From Macrostomum hystrix (taxonomy: Eukaryota; Platyhelminthes; Macrostomidae): 64,000 nucleotides of DNA. Below, piece by piece: positions 16,800 through 29,281 of the stretch. How positions within the stretch are numbered: position 1 is the stretch's first letter; every line of letters begins with the position of its first letter. Under the pieces are notes generated by a model. The model did not search any database. It was given only the letters and a program-made list of their open reading frames with translations, and was not told the origin of the DNA. A program made the translations under genes and the position numbers. The DNA is taken from assembly GCA_950097015.1 (NCBI GenBank), contig CATNEN010000002.1, positions 3,806,001-3,870,000 on the forward strand. The letters are read 5' to 3'.

Positions 16800-17685
16800 G
16801 CAAGGTGACAGATGCGATGGGAGACAGGGGAGAGGACGGGGGTGAGGGGACAGAGGAGAGAAGAGAGGGTAAAGAGGACTGTGGGGAGAGGAAAGAGGTG
16901 AGGGGAGGGAGGTAAGAGGAGAGGGGAGAGGAGAGTGGAGCGGGGACAGCGGAGAAGTGAGGGGAGAGGGGAGAGGGGAGAGGGAAGTGAGGACAGATGG
17001 GGTAGAGGGAGAGAGGACAGATGGGGTAGAGGGAGAGAGGACAGATGGGGTAGAGGGAGAGAGGACAGATGGGGTAGAGTGGAGAGAGGAAAGATGGGGT
17101 AGAGGGAGAGAGGACAGATGGGGTAGAGTGGAGAGAGGACAGATAAGGTAGAGTGGAGATAGGACAGATGGGGTGGAGTGGAGAGAGGACAGATGGGGTA
17201 GAGGGAGAGAGGACAAATGGGGTAGAGGGAGAGAGGACAGATGGGGTAGAGTGGAGAGAGGACAGATAAGGTAGAGTGGAGATAGGACAGATGGGGTGGA
17301 GTGGAGAGAGGACAGATGGGGTAGAGTGGAGATAGGACAGATGGGGTGGAGTGGAGAGAGGACAGATGGGGTAGAGGGAGAGAGGACAAATGGGGTGGAG
17401 TGGAGAGAGGACAGATGGGGTAGAGGGAGAGAGGACAAATGGGGTAGAGGGAGAGAGGACAGATGGGGTGGAGTGGAGAGAGGACAGATGGGGTAGAGGG
17501 AGAGAGGACAGATGGGGTAGAGGGAGAGAGGACAGATGGGGTAGAGTGGAGAGAGGACAGATAAGGTAGAGTGGAGATAGGACAGATGGGGTGGAGTGGA
17601 GAGAGGACAGATAAGGTAGAGTGGAGAGAGGACAGATAAGGTAGAGTGGAGAGAGGCAGAGTGGAGTGGACAGAGGACAAAAACC
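16800..17685 (-). repeat. Purine-rich minisatellite, about 22-27-bp units
   Basis: Units combine GGACAGATGGGGTAGAG and GGAGAGA with insertions of GTGGAG. The first 150 bp are a less regular GGGAGAG tract. The array lies 90 bp upstream of the RGS coding start. The G+A/C+T asymmetry is complete enough to allow triplex or H-DNA formation. Confidence 0.92.
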
Positions 17686-17944
17686 CAGACATGTGAAATC
17701 GAATCAGGTAGTCAGTGTCGGCAATACAGCCGAAATGTACGAGCTCGTATTTCCTGGAAAACGTTTCAATGTACTCAATATATGCAGTTCGACGCATAGC
17801 GGATAAACTTGGAGATTCAGATAGCAAAGCAGAAAATTGACAAGAAAGTAGAGAAAAACTAATTTAGGGACTTTATTTGTTCTGGCTTATAAAAGAAGGT
17901 TAATTACCATTAAATATTAGTCTCAGTGGGACTAGTCTAGTTGT

Positions 17945-20900
17945 GTGGGACACTGAACTGGGTGTCAGTGAGAACTGGGTGTCAGTGAGAACTGCAGGGT
18001 GTCAGTGAGAACTGGGTGTCAGTGAGAACTGCAGGGTGTCAGTGAGAACTGGGTGTCAGTGAGAACTGCAGGGTGTCAGTGAGAACTGGGTGTCAGTGAG
18101 AACTGCAGGGTGTCAGTGAGAACTGGGTGTCAGTGAGAACTGCAGGGTGTCAGTGAGAACTGGGTGTCAGTGAGAACTGCAGGGTGTCAGTGAGAACTGG
18201 GTGTCAGTGAGAACTGCAGGGTGTCAGTGAGAACTGGGTGTCAGTGAGAACTGCAGGGTGTCAGTGAGAACTGGGTGTCAGTGAGAACTGCAGGGTGTCA
18301 GTGAGAACTGGGTGTCAGTGAGAACTGCAGGGTGTCAGTGAGAACTGGGTGTCAGTGAGAACTGCAGGGTGTCAGTGAGAACTGGGTGTCAGTGAGAACT
18401 GTGTGTCAGTGAGAAGTGTGTGTCAGTGAGAAGTGTGTGTCAGTGAGTTCTGGGTGTCAGTGAGAACTGTGTGTCAGTGAGAACTGTGTGTCAGTGAGAA
18501 CTGCAGGGTGTCAGTGAGAACTGGGTGTCAGTGAGAACTGCAGGGTGTCAGTGAGAACTGGGTGTCAGTGAGAACTGCAGGGTGTCAGTGAGAACTGGGT
18601 GTCAGTGAGAACTGAAGGGTGTCAGTGAGAACTGGGTGTCAGTGAGAACTGCAGGGTGTCAGTGAGAACTGGGTGTCAGTGAGAACTGTGTGTCAGTGAG
18701 AACTGGGTGTCAGTGAGAACTGTGTGTCAGTGAGAACTGGGTGTCAGTGAGAACTGTGTGTCAGTGAGAACTGGGTGTCAGTGAGAACTGGGTGTCAGTG
18801 AGAACTGGGTGTCAGTGAGAACTGGGTGTCAGTGAGAACTGGGTGTCAGTGAGAACTGGGTGTCAGTGAGAACTGGGTGTCAGTGAGAACTGGGTGTCAA
18901 TGAGAACTGGGTGTCAATGAGAACTGGGTGTCAGTGAGAACTGGGTGTCAGTGAGAACTGGGTGTCAGTGAGAACTGGGTGTCAGTGAGAACTGGGTGTC
19001 AGTGAGAACTGGGTGTCAGTGAGAACTGGGTGTCAGTGAGAACTTGGTGTCAGTGAGAACTTGGTGTCAGTGAGAACTTGGTGTCAGTGAGAACTTGGTG
19101 TCAGTGAGAACTGGGTGTCAGTGAGAACTGGGTGTCAGTGAGAACTGCAGGGTGTCAGTGAGAACTGGGTGTCAGTGAGAACTGCAGGGTGTCAGTGAGA
19201 ACTGGGTGTCAGTGAGAACTGCAGGGTGTCAGTGAGAACTGGGTGTCAGTGAGAACTGCAGGGTGTCAGTGAGAACTGGGTGTCAGTGAGAACTGCAGGG
19301 TGTCAGTGAGAACTGGGTGTCAGTGAGAACTGTGTGTCAGTGAGAAGTGTGTGTCAGTGAGAAGTGTGTGTCAGTGAGTTCTGGGTGTCAGTGAGAACTG
19401 TGTGTCAGTGAGAACTGGGTGTCAGTAAGAACTGGGTGTCAGTGAGAACTGGGTGTCAGTGAGAACTGGGTGTCAGTGAGAACTGGGTGTCAGTGAGAAC
19501 TGTGTGTCAGTGAGAACTGGGTGTCAGTGAGAACTGGGTGTCAGTGAGAACTGGGTGTCAGTGAGAACTGGGTGTCAATGAGAACTGGGTGTCAGTGAGA
19601 ACTGTGTGTCAGTGAGAACTGGGTGTCAGTGAGAACTGGGTGTCAGTGAGAACTGGGTGTCAGTGAGAACTGGGTGTCAGTGAGAACTGGGTGTCAGTGA
19701 GAACTGGGTGTCAGTGAGAACTTGGTGTCAGTGAGAACTTGGTGTCAGTGAGAACTGGGTGTCAGTGAGAACTGGGTGTCAGTGAGAACTGGGTGTCAGT
19801 GAGAACTGGGTGTCAGTGAGAACTGGGTGTCAGTGAGAACTGCAGGGTGTCAGTGAGAACTGGGTATCAGTGAGAACTGGGTGTCAGTGAGAACTGGGTG
19901 TCAGTGAGAACTGGGTGTCAGTGAGAACTGGGTGTCAGTGAGAACTGGGTGTCAGTGAGAACTGCAGGGTGTCAGTGAGAACTGGGTGTCAGTGAGAACT
20001 GCAGGGTGTCAGTGAGAACTGGGTGTCAGTGAGAAGTGCAGGGTGTCAGTGAGAACTGGGTGTCAGTGAGAACTGCAGGGTGTCAGTGAGAACTGGGTGT
20101 CAGTGAGAACTGCAGGGTGTCAGTGAGAACTGGATGTCAGTGAGAACTGCAGGGTGTCAGTGAGAACTGGGTGTCAGTGAGAACTGCAGGGTGTCAGTGA
20201 GAACTGGGTGTCAGTGAGAACTGGGTGTCAGTGAGAACTGGGTGTCAGTGAGAACTGCAGGGTGTCAGTGAGAACTGGGTGTCAGTGAGAACTGCAGGGT
20301 GTCAGTGAGAACTGGATGTCAGTGAGAACTGCAGGGTGTCAGTGAGAACTGGGTGTCAGTGAGAACTGCAGGGTGTCAGTGAGAACTGGGTGTCAGTGAG
20401 AACTGCAGGGTGTCAGTGAGAACTGGGTGTCAGTGAGAACTGAAGGGTGTCAGTGAGAACTGGGTGTCAGTGAGAACTGCAGGGTGTCAGTGAGAACTGG
20501 GTGTCAGTGAGAACTGTGTGTCAGTGAGAACTGGGTGTCAGTGAGAACTGGGTGTCAGTGAGAACTGGGTGTCAGTGAGAACTGGGTGTCAGTGAGAACT
20601 GGGTGTCAATGAGAACTGGGTGTCAATGAGAACTGGGTGTCAGTGAGAACTGGGTGTCAGTGAGAACTGGGTGTCAGTGAGAACTGGGTGTCAGTGAGAA
20701 CTGGGTGTCAGTGAGAACTGGGTGTCAGTGAGAACTGGGTGTCAGTGAGAACTTGGTGTCAGTGAGAACTTGGTGTCAGTGAGAACTTGGTGTCAGTGAG
20801 AACTTGGTGTCAGTGAGAACTGGGTGTCAGTGAGAACTGGGTGTCAGTGAGAACTGCAGGGTGTCAGTGAGAACTGGGTGTCAGTGAGAACTGCAGGGTG

Positions 20901-22812
20901 TCAGTGAGAACTGGGTGTCAGTGAGAACTGCAGGGTGTCAGTGAGAACTGGGTGTCAGTGAGAACTGCAGGGTGTCAGTGAGAACTGGGTGTCAGTGAGA
21001 ACTGCAGGGTGTCAGTGAGAACTGGGTGTCAGTGAGAACTGTGTGTCAGTGAGAAGTGTGTGTCAGTGAGAAGTGTGTGTCAGTGAGTTCTGGGTGTCAG
21101 TGAGAACTGTGTGTCAGTGAGAACTGGGTGTCAGTAAGAACTGGGTGTCAGTGAGAACTGGGTGTCAGTGAGAACTGGGTGTCAGTGAGAACTGGGTGTC
21201 AGTGAGAACTGTGTGTCAGTGAGAACTGGGTGTCAGTGAGAACTGGGTGTCAGTGAGAACTGGGTGTCAGTGAGAACTGGGTGTCAATGAGAACTGGGTG
21301 TCAGTGAGAACTGTGTGTCAGTGAGAACTGGGTGTCAGTGAGAACTGGGTGTCAGTGAGAACTGGGTGTCAGTGAGAACTGGGTGTCAGTGAGAACTGGG
21401 TGTCAGTGAGAACTGGGTGTCAGTGAGAACTTGGTGTCAGTGAGAACTTGGTGTCAGTGAGAACTTGGTGTCAGTGAGAACTGGGTGTCAGTGAGAACTG
21501 GGTGTCAGTGAGAACTGGGTGTCAGTGAGAACTGGGTGTCAGTGAGAACTGCAGGGTGTCAGTGAGAACTGGGTGTCAGTGAGAACTGGGTGTCAGTGAG
21601 AACTGGGTGTCAGTGAGAACTGGGTGTCAGTGAGAACTGGGTGTCAGTGAGAACTGGGTGTCAGTGAGAACTTGGTGTCAGTGAGAACTTGGTGTCAGTG
21701 AGAACTTGGTGTCAGTGAGAACTTGGTGTCAGTGAGAACTGGGTGTCAGTGAGAACTGGGTGTCAGTGAGAACTGCAGGGTGTCAGTGAGAACTGGGTGT
21801 CAGTGAGAACTGCAGGGTGTCAGTGAGAACTGGGTGTCAGTGAGAACTGCAGGGTGTCAGTGAGAACTGCAGGGTGTCAGTGAGAACTGGGTGTCAGTGA
21901 GAACTGCAGGGTGTCAGTGAGAACTGGGTGTCAGTGAGAACTGCAGGGTGTCAGTGAGAACTGGGTGTCAGTGAGAACTGTGTGTCAGTGAGAAGTGTGT
22001 GTCAGTGAGAAGTGTGTGTCAGTGAGTTCTGGGTGTCAGTGAGAACTGTGTGTCAGTGAGAACTGGGTGTCAGTAAGAACTGGGTGTCAGTGAGAACTGG
22101 GTGTCAGTGAGAACTGGGTGTCAGTGAGAACTGGGTGTCAGTGAGAACTGTGTGTCAGTGAGAACTGGGTGTCAGTGAGAACTGGGTGTCAGTGAGAACT
22201 GGGTGTCCGTGAGAACTTTGTGTCAGTGAGAACTGGGTGTCAGTGAGAACTGGGTGTCAGTGAGAACTGTGTGTCAGTGAGAACTGGGTGTCAGTGAGAA
22301 CTGGGTGTCAGTGAGAACTGGGTGTCAGTGAGAACTGGGTGTCAGTGAGAACTGGGTGTCAGTGAGAACTGGGTGTCAGTGAGAACTGGGTGTCAGTGAG
22401 AACTTGGTGTCAGTGAGAACTTGGTGTCAGTGAGAACTTGGTGTCAGTGAGAACTTGGTGTCAGTGAGAACTGGGTGTCAGTGAGAACTGAGTGTCAGTG
22501 AGAACTGGGTGTCAATGAGAACTGGGTGTCAGTGAGAACTGGGTGTCAGTGAGAACTGGGTGTCAGTGAGAACTGGGTGTCAGTGAGAACTGGGTGTCAG
22601 TGAGAACTGGGTGTCAGTGAGAACTTGGTGTCAGTGAGAACTTGGTGTCAGTGAGAACTTGGTGTCAGTGAGAACTTGGTGTCAGTGAGAACTGGGTGTC
22701 AGTGAGAACTGGGTGTCAGTGAGAACTGGGTGTCAGTGAGATCTGGGTGTCAGTGAGAACTGAGTGTCAGTGAGAACTGGGTGTCAGTGAGAACCGGGTG
22801 TCAGTGAGAAGT
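17945..22812 (+). repeat. Giant 17/20-bp minisatellite array with higher-order repeats
   Basis: About 280 units of TGGGTGTCAGTGAGAAC (17 bp) alternate in places with a 20-bp variant that inserts GCA before GGG, forming 37-bp dimers. Blocks of marker variants (a GTTCTGGG unit flanked by GTGTGTCAG units, CTTGG runs, GTCAATG pairs, CTGAAGGG) recur at spacings near 0.93 and 1.71-1.83 kb. That shows large segmental duplications inside the array. The unit length is not a multiple of three, so it does not encode a simple repeat protein. Confidence 0.97.
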
Positions 22813-23704
22813 TAGATTAGTTTAGATAAAGTTAGGTTAGATGAAAATGTACTGTGAATGGCACAGGATCTGTCATATTAACCCAGTGTGAATGGGTCAT
22901 GTGTCAGTGACTTGTATATTGCCTGTCTGTTAAGCATGTGAGTTGTGCTAGGGGTCAGATAGAGGGCGTCATGTCACTGTCAGTGAGTGGATTAAGATCC
23001 TTTGAAATTGAGCTACATGCAGCTACTGCAGGGTGTGGGCTAATAGATGGAATATTGTTCTGAAGCGGCTTAGAAATCGGATTAACTGTCAAGTCAGGGG
23101 GGGGCTGATTCTGCTTTTGCTCGGTAAGAGAAGCTGGCCATATGAGAAAGCATAGGCTCGACTGTTCGCATGATTAAATTTTTCATCCAAAGGCCTGAAA
23201 ATGGCTGAGGATTTCTAACGCACAGACAGTGGGGGAAAGAGTGGGTGGGGAAGTGGCGAGAGAAGCAACAGCAGCAGCAGCTACGGGCAGTTGCTTCGAA
23301 TAAAGAAACTAGAAGGTACGATTCAGTTGTCAGGCAGAAAGAGATTGAGTCTGTCTTTAAATAAGATCCCTGACTGATTTTTAATCCAAGCACGAAGTAA
23401 ATTTTCATCTACTAAACAATTACTTATTTTTCGCGACAATAAAACTGCTCGCAACTGTTCTATTAATTATTTTTGTGCGTGGAAATAAAACTGCTAAACA
23501 ACTGCTATTGATTGAAATAATTAAGTATGACTGTCTGCAGATTCTTTTAGCTTTTTAAAGTAACTACTTGCTATTAGTGCACTTTGGGGTGACTATTTGC
23601 TTACCTTAACAGCAAGTTCTCACTGACACCCAGTTCTGACTATTTGTCACCCATACCCCAGCGGGCCGACATTTTTGTTAAATTGTATAATTTCTTTCGA
23701 ATGA
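22813..23704. other. Unique spacer between two blocks of the 17-bp array
   Basis: About 890 bp without a recognisable gene. A 300-bp open frame on the minus strand at 23094-23408 has no family resemblance. At 23612-23637 one array unit occurs in inverted orientation (GTTCTCACTGACACCCAG), next to the second block. Confidence 0.6.
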
Positions 23705-24832
23705 ATGAACTGGGTGTCAGTGAGAACTGGGTGTCAGTGAGAACTGGGTGTCAGTCAGAACTGGGTATCCGTGAGAACTGTGTGTCAGTGGAACTGGTCG
23801 TCAGTGAGAACTTGGTGTCAGTGAGAACTGGGTGTCAGTGAGAACTGGATGTCAGTGAGAACTGGGTGTCAGTGAGAACTGGGTGTCAGTGAGAACTGGG
23901 TGTCCGTGAGAACTGGGTGTCAGTCAGAACTGGGTATCCGTGAGAACTGTGTGTCAGTGAGAACTGGTCGTCAGTGAGAACTTGGTGTCAGTGAGAACTG
24001 GGTGTCAGTGAGAACTGGGTGTCAGTGAGAACTGGGTGTCCGTGAGAACTTTGTGTCAGTGAGAACTGGGTGTCAGTGAGAACTGGGTGTCAGTGAGAAC
24101 TGTGTGTCAGTGAGAACTGGGTGTCAGTGAGAACTGGGTGTCAGTGAGAACTGGGTGTCAGTGAGAACTGGGTGTCAGTGAGAACTGGGTGTCAGTGAGA
24201 ACTGGGTGTCAGTGAGAACTGGGTGTCAGTGAGAACTGGGTGTCAGTGAGAACTGGGTGTCAGTGAGAACTGGGTGTCAGTGAGAACTGGGTGTCAGTGA
24301 GAACTGGGTGTCAGTGAGAACTGGGTGTCAGTGAGAACTGGGTGTCAGTGAGAACTGCAGGGTGTCAGTGAGAACTGGGTGTCAGTGAGAACTGCAGGGT
24401 GTCAGTGAGAACTGGGTGTCAGTGAGAACTGCAGGGTGTCAGTGAGAACTGGGTGTCAGTGAGAAGTGTGTGTCAGTGAGAAGTGTGTGTCAGTGAGTTC
24501 TGGGTGTCAGTGAGAACTGTGTGTCAGTGAGAACTGGGTGTCAGTGAGAACTGGGTGTCAGTGAGAACTGGGTGTCAGTGAGAACTGGGTGTCAGTGAGA
24601 ACTGGGTGTCAGTGAGAACTGGGTGTCAGTGAGAACTAGGTGTCAGTGAGAACTGGGTGTCAGTGAGAACTGGGTGTCAGTGAGAACTGGGTGTCAGTGA
24701 GAACTGGGTGTCAGTGAGAACTGGGTGTCAGTGAGAACTGGGTGTCAGTGAGAACTGGGTGTCAGTGAGAACTGGGTGTCAGTGAGAACTGGGTGTCAGT
24801 GAGAACTGGGTGTCAGTGAGAACTGGGTGTCG
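23705..24832 (+). repeat. Second block of the 17-bp minisatellite
   Basis: It has the same unit and orientation as 17945..22812, including the GTTCTGGG marker near 24497. The left part is more divergent (GTCAGTCAG, GTATCCG, GGTCGTC) and contains one internal duplication of about 180 bp (23735-23800 against 23900-23970). Confidence 0.95.
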
Positions 24833-25971
24833 TTTTATACATTACTAAGTCAGTCAGGGCGGGAATTCCAAGCAAGCCAGCAGCACATGGCTAACTCACC
24901 AGCAGAAGTGGGGTTTAGTCGCGGCAGTGTGTTCAATGACAGTTGGCTCAGTAAAGCAGTGGCGTCAACATAGGTCCTACATGGTCGCCATTTCGTCCAG
25001 AATTTGTTCCACAGTTGCTGCACCTGATCCTGTCTATGGCTAAACTGCCGATTCCCCTGATAAATATTAAGGTGTGACTTCAACTTGCCCTGCAGTTAAG
25101 ATGCTCGATGTGACAGCTTTAATAGTGCGGCATTTGCTTCAACTAAAGAAAAATTGGATAAGAAAAAGAGTTTGGGGTTGAGGAAGCAAAATTTGGGAAT
25201 AGAATGTTTCTGGCTGAAAGAGGAGAGGGGGAGAGGAGCAGTGCCTGAAGGCTGGGGTGGCTGTACTGCTCCTCGCAGAAACGGGCAGGCGAAGCGCAAC
25301 TCCCTTCGCCCTGAGCCTCAGCGCGTCCGTCCATTCATCATCCTTCGCGGCACAGCCCGCGGCGGCCTTGGTTGGGGTGGCTGTCCTGGGATCCTTCTGC
25401 CCCGCTTCTACCCTTGTATCCCACTTCGTCTCTTCCCACTGGGTGTCAGCTGGTCTCCCCCCTACCCTTCTGTCGCAATGCCGGCATTATAATTGTGGGT
25501 TCGGCTGTACAGTCACTGAAACCGACGTAAAGCACTCCTGGGCGACAACCCCAAGTCCTATGTAAACCTCCCTAGATCCCCACCAGACAGTCTGCAACCA
25601 ACTGTAGACTTTAAGCCCTCTCCCGCTCCTCGTTTTTCTCATCTCGCCTCAATCCCAATCGCGAGCCCTCGGCCCTCATAGCCGCGGGTGGGCACTCCCG
25701 CACGCCTGGTCGAAAAGCGGAGTTTGGGAAGGCCAGTGAAGGAATGACGCCCTCGCTACTTAGGGCGGGTGGGTCTCAGGTTCAAGACCCGGCCAGCCCT
25801 GTCGTCGCCTCCCCAATCCCCCCCCTCCCAGTCGCCAACCCCTCAGCACACAACAAACCGCCTGCAGCTTCTGTCTCCTCCTCTGTCTCTGCTTCCACTG
25901 TGTTTTTAGACATCTTTCTCCCTTACCGATGGCCCAACAGTGTCTACACGGGCTCACTTTCAATTCAAGCT

Positions 25972-26008
<37 letters not shown>

Positions 26009-26271
26009 TGCTCTCTTCATTCTCGTCTGCTCGAGAAGAGACGCCGCCTTGACATCCAGCAGCCGAAGTGCTTTTGTCTCCCCCCGAGAGTGCAGGCTGA
26101 AGAATTCGCCCAAGCAGCTCTTCATTTTCCCTTTTTTAATCAGTAGGTCCCGAGTCCTACTCGCTCCCTTATCTCCCAGCCCGATGCTAACTAAGAGATT
26201 TGCACTTTCTAAACTGGCTCACAATGTCACAGCCTGCAGCAGGAAAATCATTTTAGAACCTTCTGCCTCTA
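24833..26271. other. Intergenic GC-richer stretch, no confident gene
   Basis: It contains a tRNA-like B box, GGTTCAAGACCCGG, near 25780-25795 (probable SINE head) and a (CTG)n run at about 25973-26010. A minus-strand frame at 24850-25083 has an LWNKFWTKW motif vaguely like the integrase C-terminal tail of BEL/Pao elements. A minus-strand frame at 25760-26125 carries a poly-alanine run and a GTGAGC donor-like site and could be a 5' exon. None is strong enough to call a gene. Confidence 0.35.
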
Positions 26272-26735
26272 TCAATCTCAGTGTCGAATCTCTCTCTATC
26301 AATCTCAGGGTGTCGAATCTCTCTCTATCAATCTCAGGGTGTCGAATCTCTCTCTATCAATCTCAGGGTGTCGAATCTCTCTCTATCAATCTCAGGGTGT
26401 CGAATCTCTCTCTATCAATCTCAGGGTGTCTAATCTCTCTCTATCAATCTCAGGGTGTGACGAATCTCACTATCAATCTCAGGGTGTGACGAATCTCACT
26501 ATCAATCTCAGGGTGTGTCGAATCTCACTATCAATCTCAGGGTGTGTCGAATCTCACTATCAATCTCAGGGTGTGACGAATCTCACTATCAATCTCAGGG
26601 TGTGACGAATCTCACTATCAATCTCAGGGTGTGACGAATCTCACTATCAATCTCAGGGTGTGACGAATCTCACTATCAATCTCAGGGTGTGTCGAATCTC
26701 ACTATCAATCTCAGGGTGTGACGAATCTCTCTTCA
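26272..26735 (+). repeat. 28-bp minisatellite, two subfamilies
   Basis: About 16 units share TATCAATCTCAGGGTGT. The left six carry CGAATCTCTCTC; the right units carry GACGAATCTCAC or GTCGAATCTCAC. The switch between the two types is abrupt, near 26455. Confidence 0.93.
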
Positions 26736-27159
26736 TGAGTCTTAATTTTTTGAATCTCCAGTCTTACAAAATTTTCAATAAATCAATATATAAATAAAAC
26801 TATATCAATACATTATTTCATGTCGGCCTTCCGTATTTTTCCATATAACCACAGGTGCTAGGTCTAAAAGCCCCAGTGAAGGGAGTGACCTGGCAGAGGC
26901 TGTTGTTTATTCATGCAGTTGAATTCCTCATGTTTACACCACAGCCTATCGTCTTCCTCTGCCTCCATTGTCTCTCAGTCTTCTTCTCTCTCTCATCCTT
27001 GATGACGGATCCACCGCAAATTCAGTTTGAATTGCTTCAGCTGAAGCAGCGGCGCTGCAAAACTGGCATTTTCTGACATGGGATATTATACATATATAGT
27101 TCTTTGCCTGTTTGCATTCCGTTAGTTTTTTATGGGAAAACTAAAAGTACATCCTAAGA
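26736..27159. other. Unassigned sequence
   Basis: No gene or repeat is recognised. A short plus-strand open frame at 26855-27076 shows no family features. Confidence 0.3.
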
Positions 27160-27535
27160 TCGTAGATAGAGAGGTGAGAAGGAGAGAGGGAGAAGAGGAG
27201 GGGTAAGGAGAGGGAGAAAGAGAGAAAAGGAGAGGGGGGAAGGAGAGGGAAAGAATGAGAGGGGGAGAAGGGGAGGGGAGAAGGAGAGGGGGAGAAAAGG
27301 AAGGGGAGAAAGAGAGGGGAGAAGGAGAGGGGAGAAATAGAGGGGAGAAGGAGAGGGGAGAAGGAGAGGGGAGAAGGGGAGGGGAGAAGGAGAGGGGGAG
27401 AAAAGGAAGGAGAGTGGGAGAATGAGAGGGGGAGAAGGGGAGGGGAGAAAGAGAGGGGAGAAGGAGAGGGGAGAAATAGAGGGGAGATGGAGAGGGGAGA
27501 AACAGAGGGGGAGAATGAGAGGGAGAAAAAGATTA
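27160..27535 (-). repeat. Purine-rich (GGGAGAAGGAGAG)n tract
   Basis: A nearly pure G+A strand of about 370 bp with 13-14-bp subunits (GAGGGGAGAAGGA) and small variants. It is a candidate H-DNA or triplex former. Confidence 0.93.
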
Positions 27536-28077
27536 GGTAGAAAGTGCAGTTGATACAAAGCTCCAATATTTTCTGAAAAAAAGGAATTTAATCCTATTTC
27601 ACCGGTAAGGCGTGAAACAGCTGCCCCTTTTTCCTGCCTTTTAGTTTCTGCTTTTCCCTGACAAGCAGCCATTTTTTTCTGTCGACAAATATTTGCTCCT
27701 TATTCTGTTGGGCTGAAAATATATTTTCAGATAATATAAGCGAACTGCGACACCTTAGGATTCTCAAAAAATGTAGATTACTTTTTTACTATTTAAGAAA
27801 GCCACTTTCGTGCTTTTTAGCAAGTCTGTCTTGCCCTGCTGCGAATGTCCACTTGGACACGAGCGGCACTTCAGCAGTCTTGGTTTATTAAACTAACCAA
27901 AACTTAACACTTGCAACAATATGTCCCGTTCCCAATGCAAAGCTTTTTTCGATTTGTCTATTATACTGTATACAATGACCACTTTATCAATTGTAACTTG
28001 GGTCGGCAAACTCCGGGCCTAAAACTCCAGAATCTCACACACAGGCACTTTTCAAATGCTGCCCATAAACATTTTCA
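27536..28077. other. Unassigned sequence between two arrays
   Basis: I see no gene, RNA or transposon end here. Confidence 0.3.
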
Positions 28078-28920
28078 AATGTCTCATCTCTCCCGTGTCT
28101 CATCTCTCCTGTGTCTCATCTCTCCCGTGTCTCATCTCTCCCGTGTCTCATCTCTCCCCTGTCTCATCTCTCAGTGTCTCATCTCTCCCGTGTCTCATCT
28201 CTCCCGTGTCTCATCTCTCCCGTGCCTCATCTCTCCCGTGTCTCATCTCTCCCGTGTCTCATCTCTCCCGTGTCTTATCTCTCCCGTGTCTCATCTCTCC
28301 CATGTCTCATCTCTCCCCTGTCTCATCTCTCAGTCTCTCATCTCTCCCCTGTCTTATCTCTTCCGTGTCTCATCTCTCCCCGTGTCTCATCTCTCCCGTG
28401 TCTTATCTATCCTGTGTCTCATCTCTCCCGTGTCTCATCTCTCCCCTGTCTCATCTCTCAGTGTCTCATCTCTCCCGTGTCTCATCTCTCCCGTGCCTCA
28501 TCTCTCCCGTGTCTCATCTCTCCCGTGTCTCATCTCTCCCGTGTCTCATCTCTCCCCTGTCTCATCTCTCAGTGTCTCATCTCTCCCGTGTCTCATCTCT
28601 CCCGTGTCTTATCTCTCCCGTGTCACATCTCTCCCATGTCTCATCTCTCCCCTGTCTCATCTCTCAGTCTCTCATCTCTCCCTGTCTTATCTCTTCCGTG
28701 TCTCATCTCTCCCCGTGTCTCATCTCTCCCATGTCTTATCTATCCTGTGTCTCATCTCTCCCGTGTCTCATCTCTCCCCTGTCTCATCTCTCAGTGTCTC
28801 ATCTCTCCCGTGTCTCATCTCTCCCCTGTCTCATCTCTCAGTGTCTCATCTCTCCCGTGTCTCATCTCTCCCGTGTCTCATCTCTCCCGTGTCTCATCTC
28901 TTCCGTGTCTCATCTCTCCC
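28078..28920 (+). repeat. 16-bp minisatellite TCTCATCTCTCCCGTG, about 52 copies
   Basis: Units differ at the CCCGTG/CCCCTG/CAGTG end. A block of about 390 bp with the same order of variants appears twice (around 28120-28440 and 28540-28800), indicating internal duplication. Long frames in three phases arise only from the repeat. Confidence 0.94.
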
Positions 28921-29276
28921 CGAAATCCGTCGAAATCCGTGGAAATCCGTAGAAAAAGCGAACTTTCCAAGAAACCCTAGAGATCGCTCAAGTCTTCGCT
29001 ATGACGCGCACGGATCTAGATTAAAATTATTCATAAACGGTTAAGCTCAAAAACTTGATTCTCCTCTAAGAAGATGTCGAGTCACTTTACCGGCTGATTT
29101 CAAGAGTCGAATCGCGTACGTGACTAAATGCCAGACTAGCCAAAGTGAATTCGAGGCCTAGAAAGCCAAATTTGTATCCGATTTCTTATAGGCACAGCTT
29201 TGCCCAATAACTATTAAAAACTATTTCTTGATTTAAAACCAAAGTTATCAAATCACAGCAGCGAGTTCGACACAAA
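28921..29276. other. Unassigned sequence left of the LTR element
   Basis: It starts with three short units of GAAATCCGTCGAAATCCGT. The last 20 bases (GCAGCGAGTTCGACACAAAC) match the 35-bp satellite that continues right of the retrotransposon, so they are the pre-insertion left edge of that array. Confidence 0.6.
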
Positions 29277-29281
29277 CTGAC

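Noticed and set aside
17945-24832. Possible CRISPR array
   Set aside because: Repeats are head-to-tail with no unique spacers and the genome is eukaryotic. It is a minisatellite.
24850-25083. BEL/Pao integrase tail fragment
   Set aside because: Only a weak LWNKFWTKW resemblance in a 77-codon frame with no flanking element structure.
27911-29044. 377-codon frame of Ser/Leu repeats
   Set aside because: It comes from the 16-bp minisatellite, with three parallel frames and no family features.
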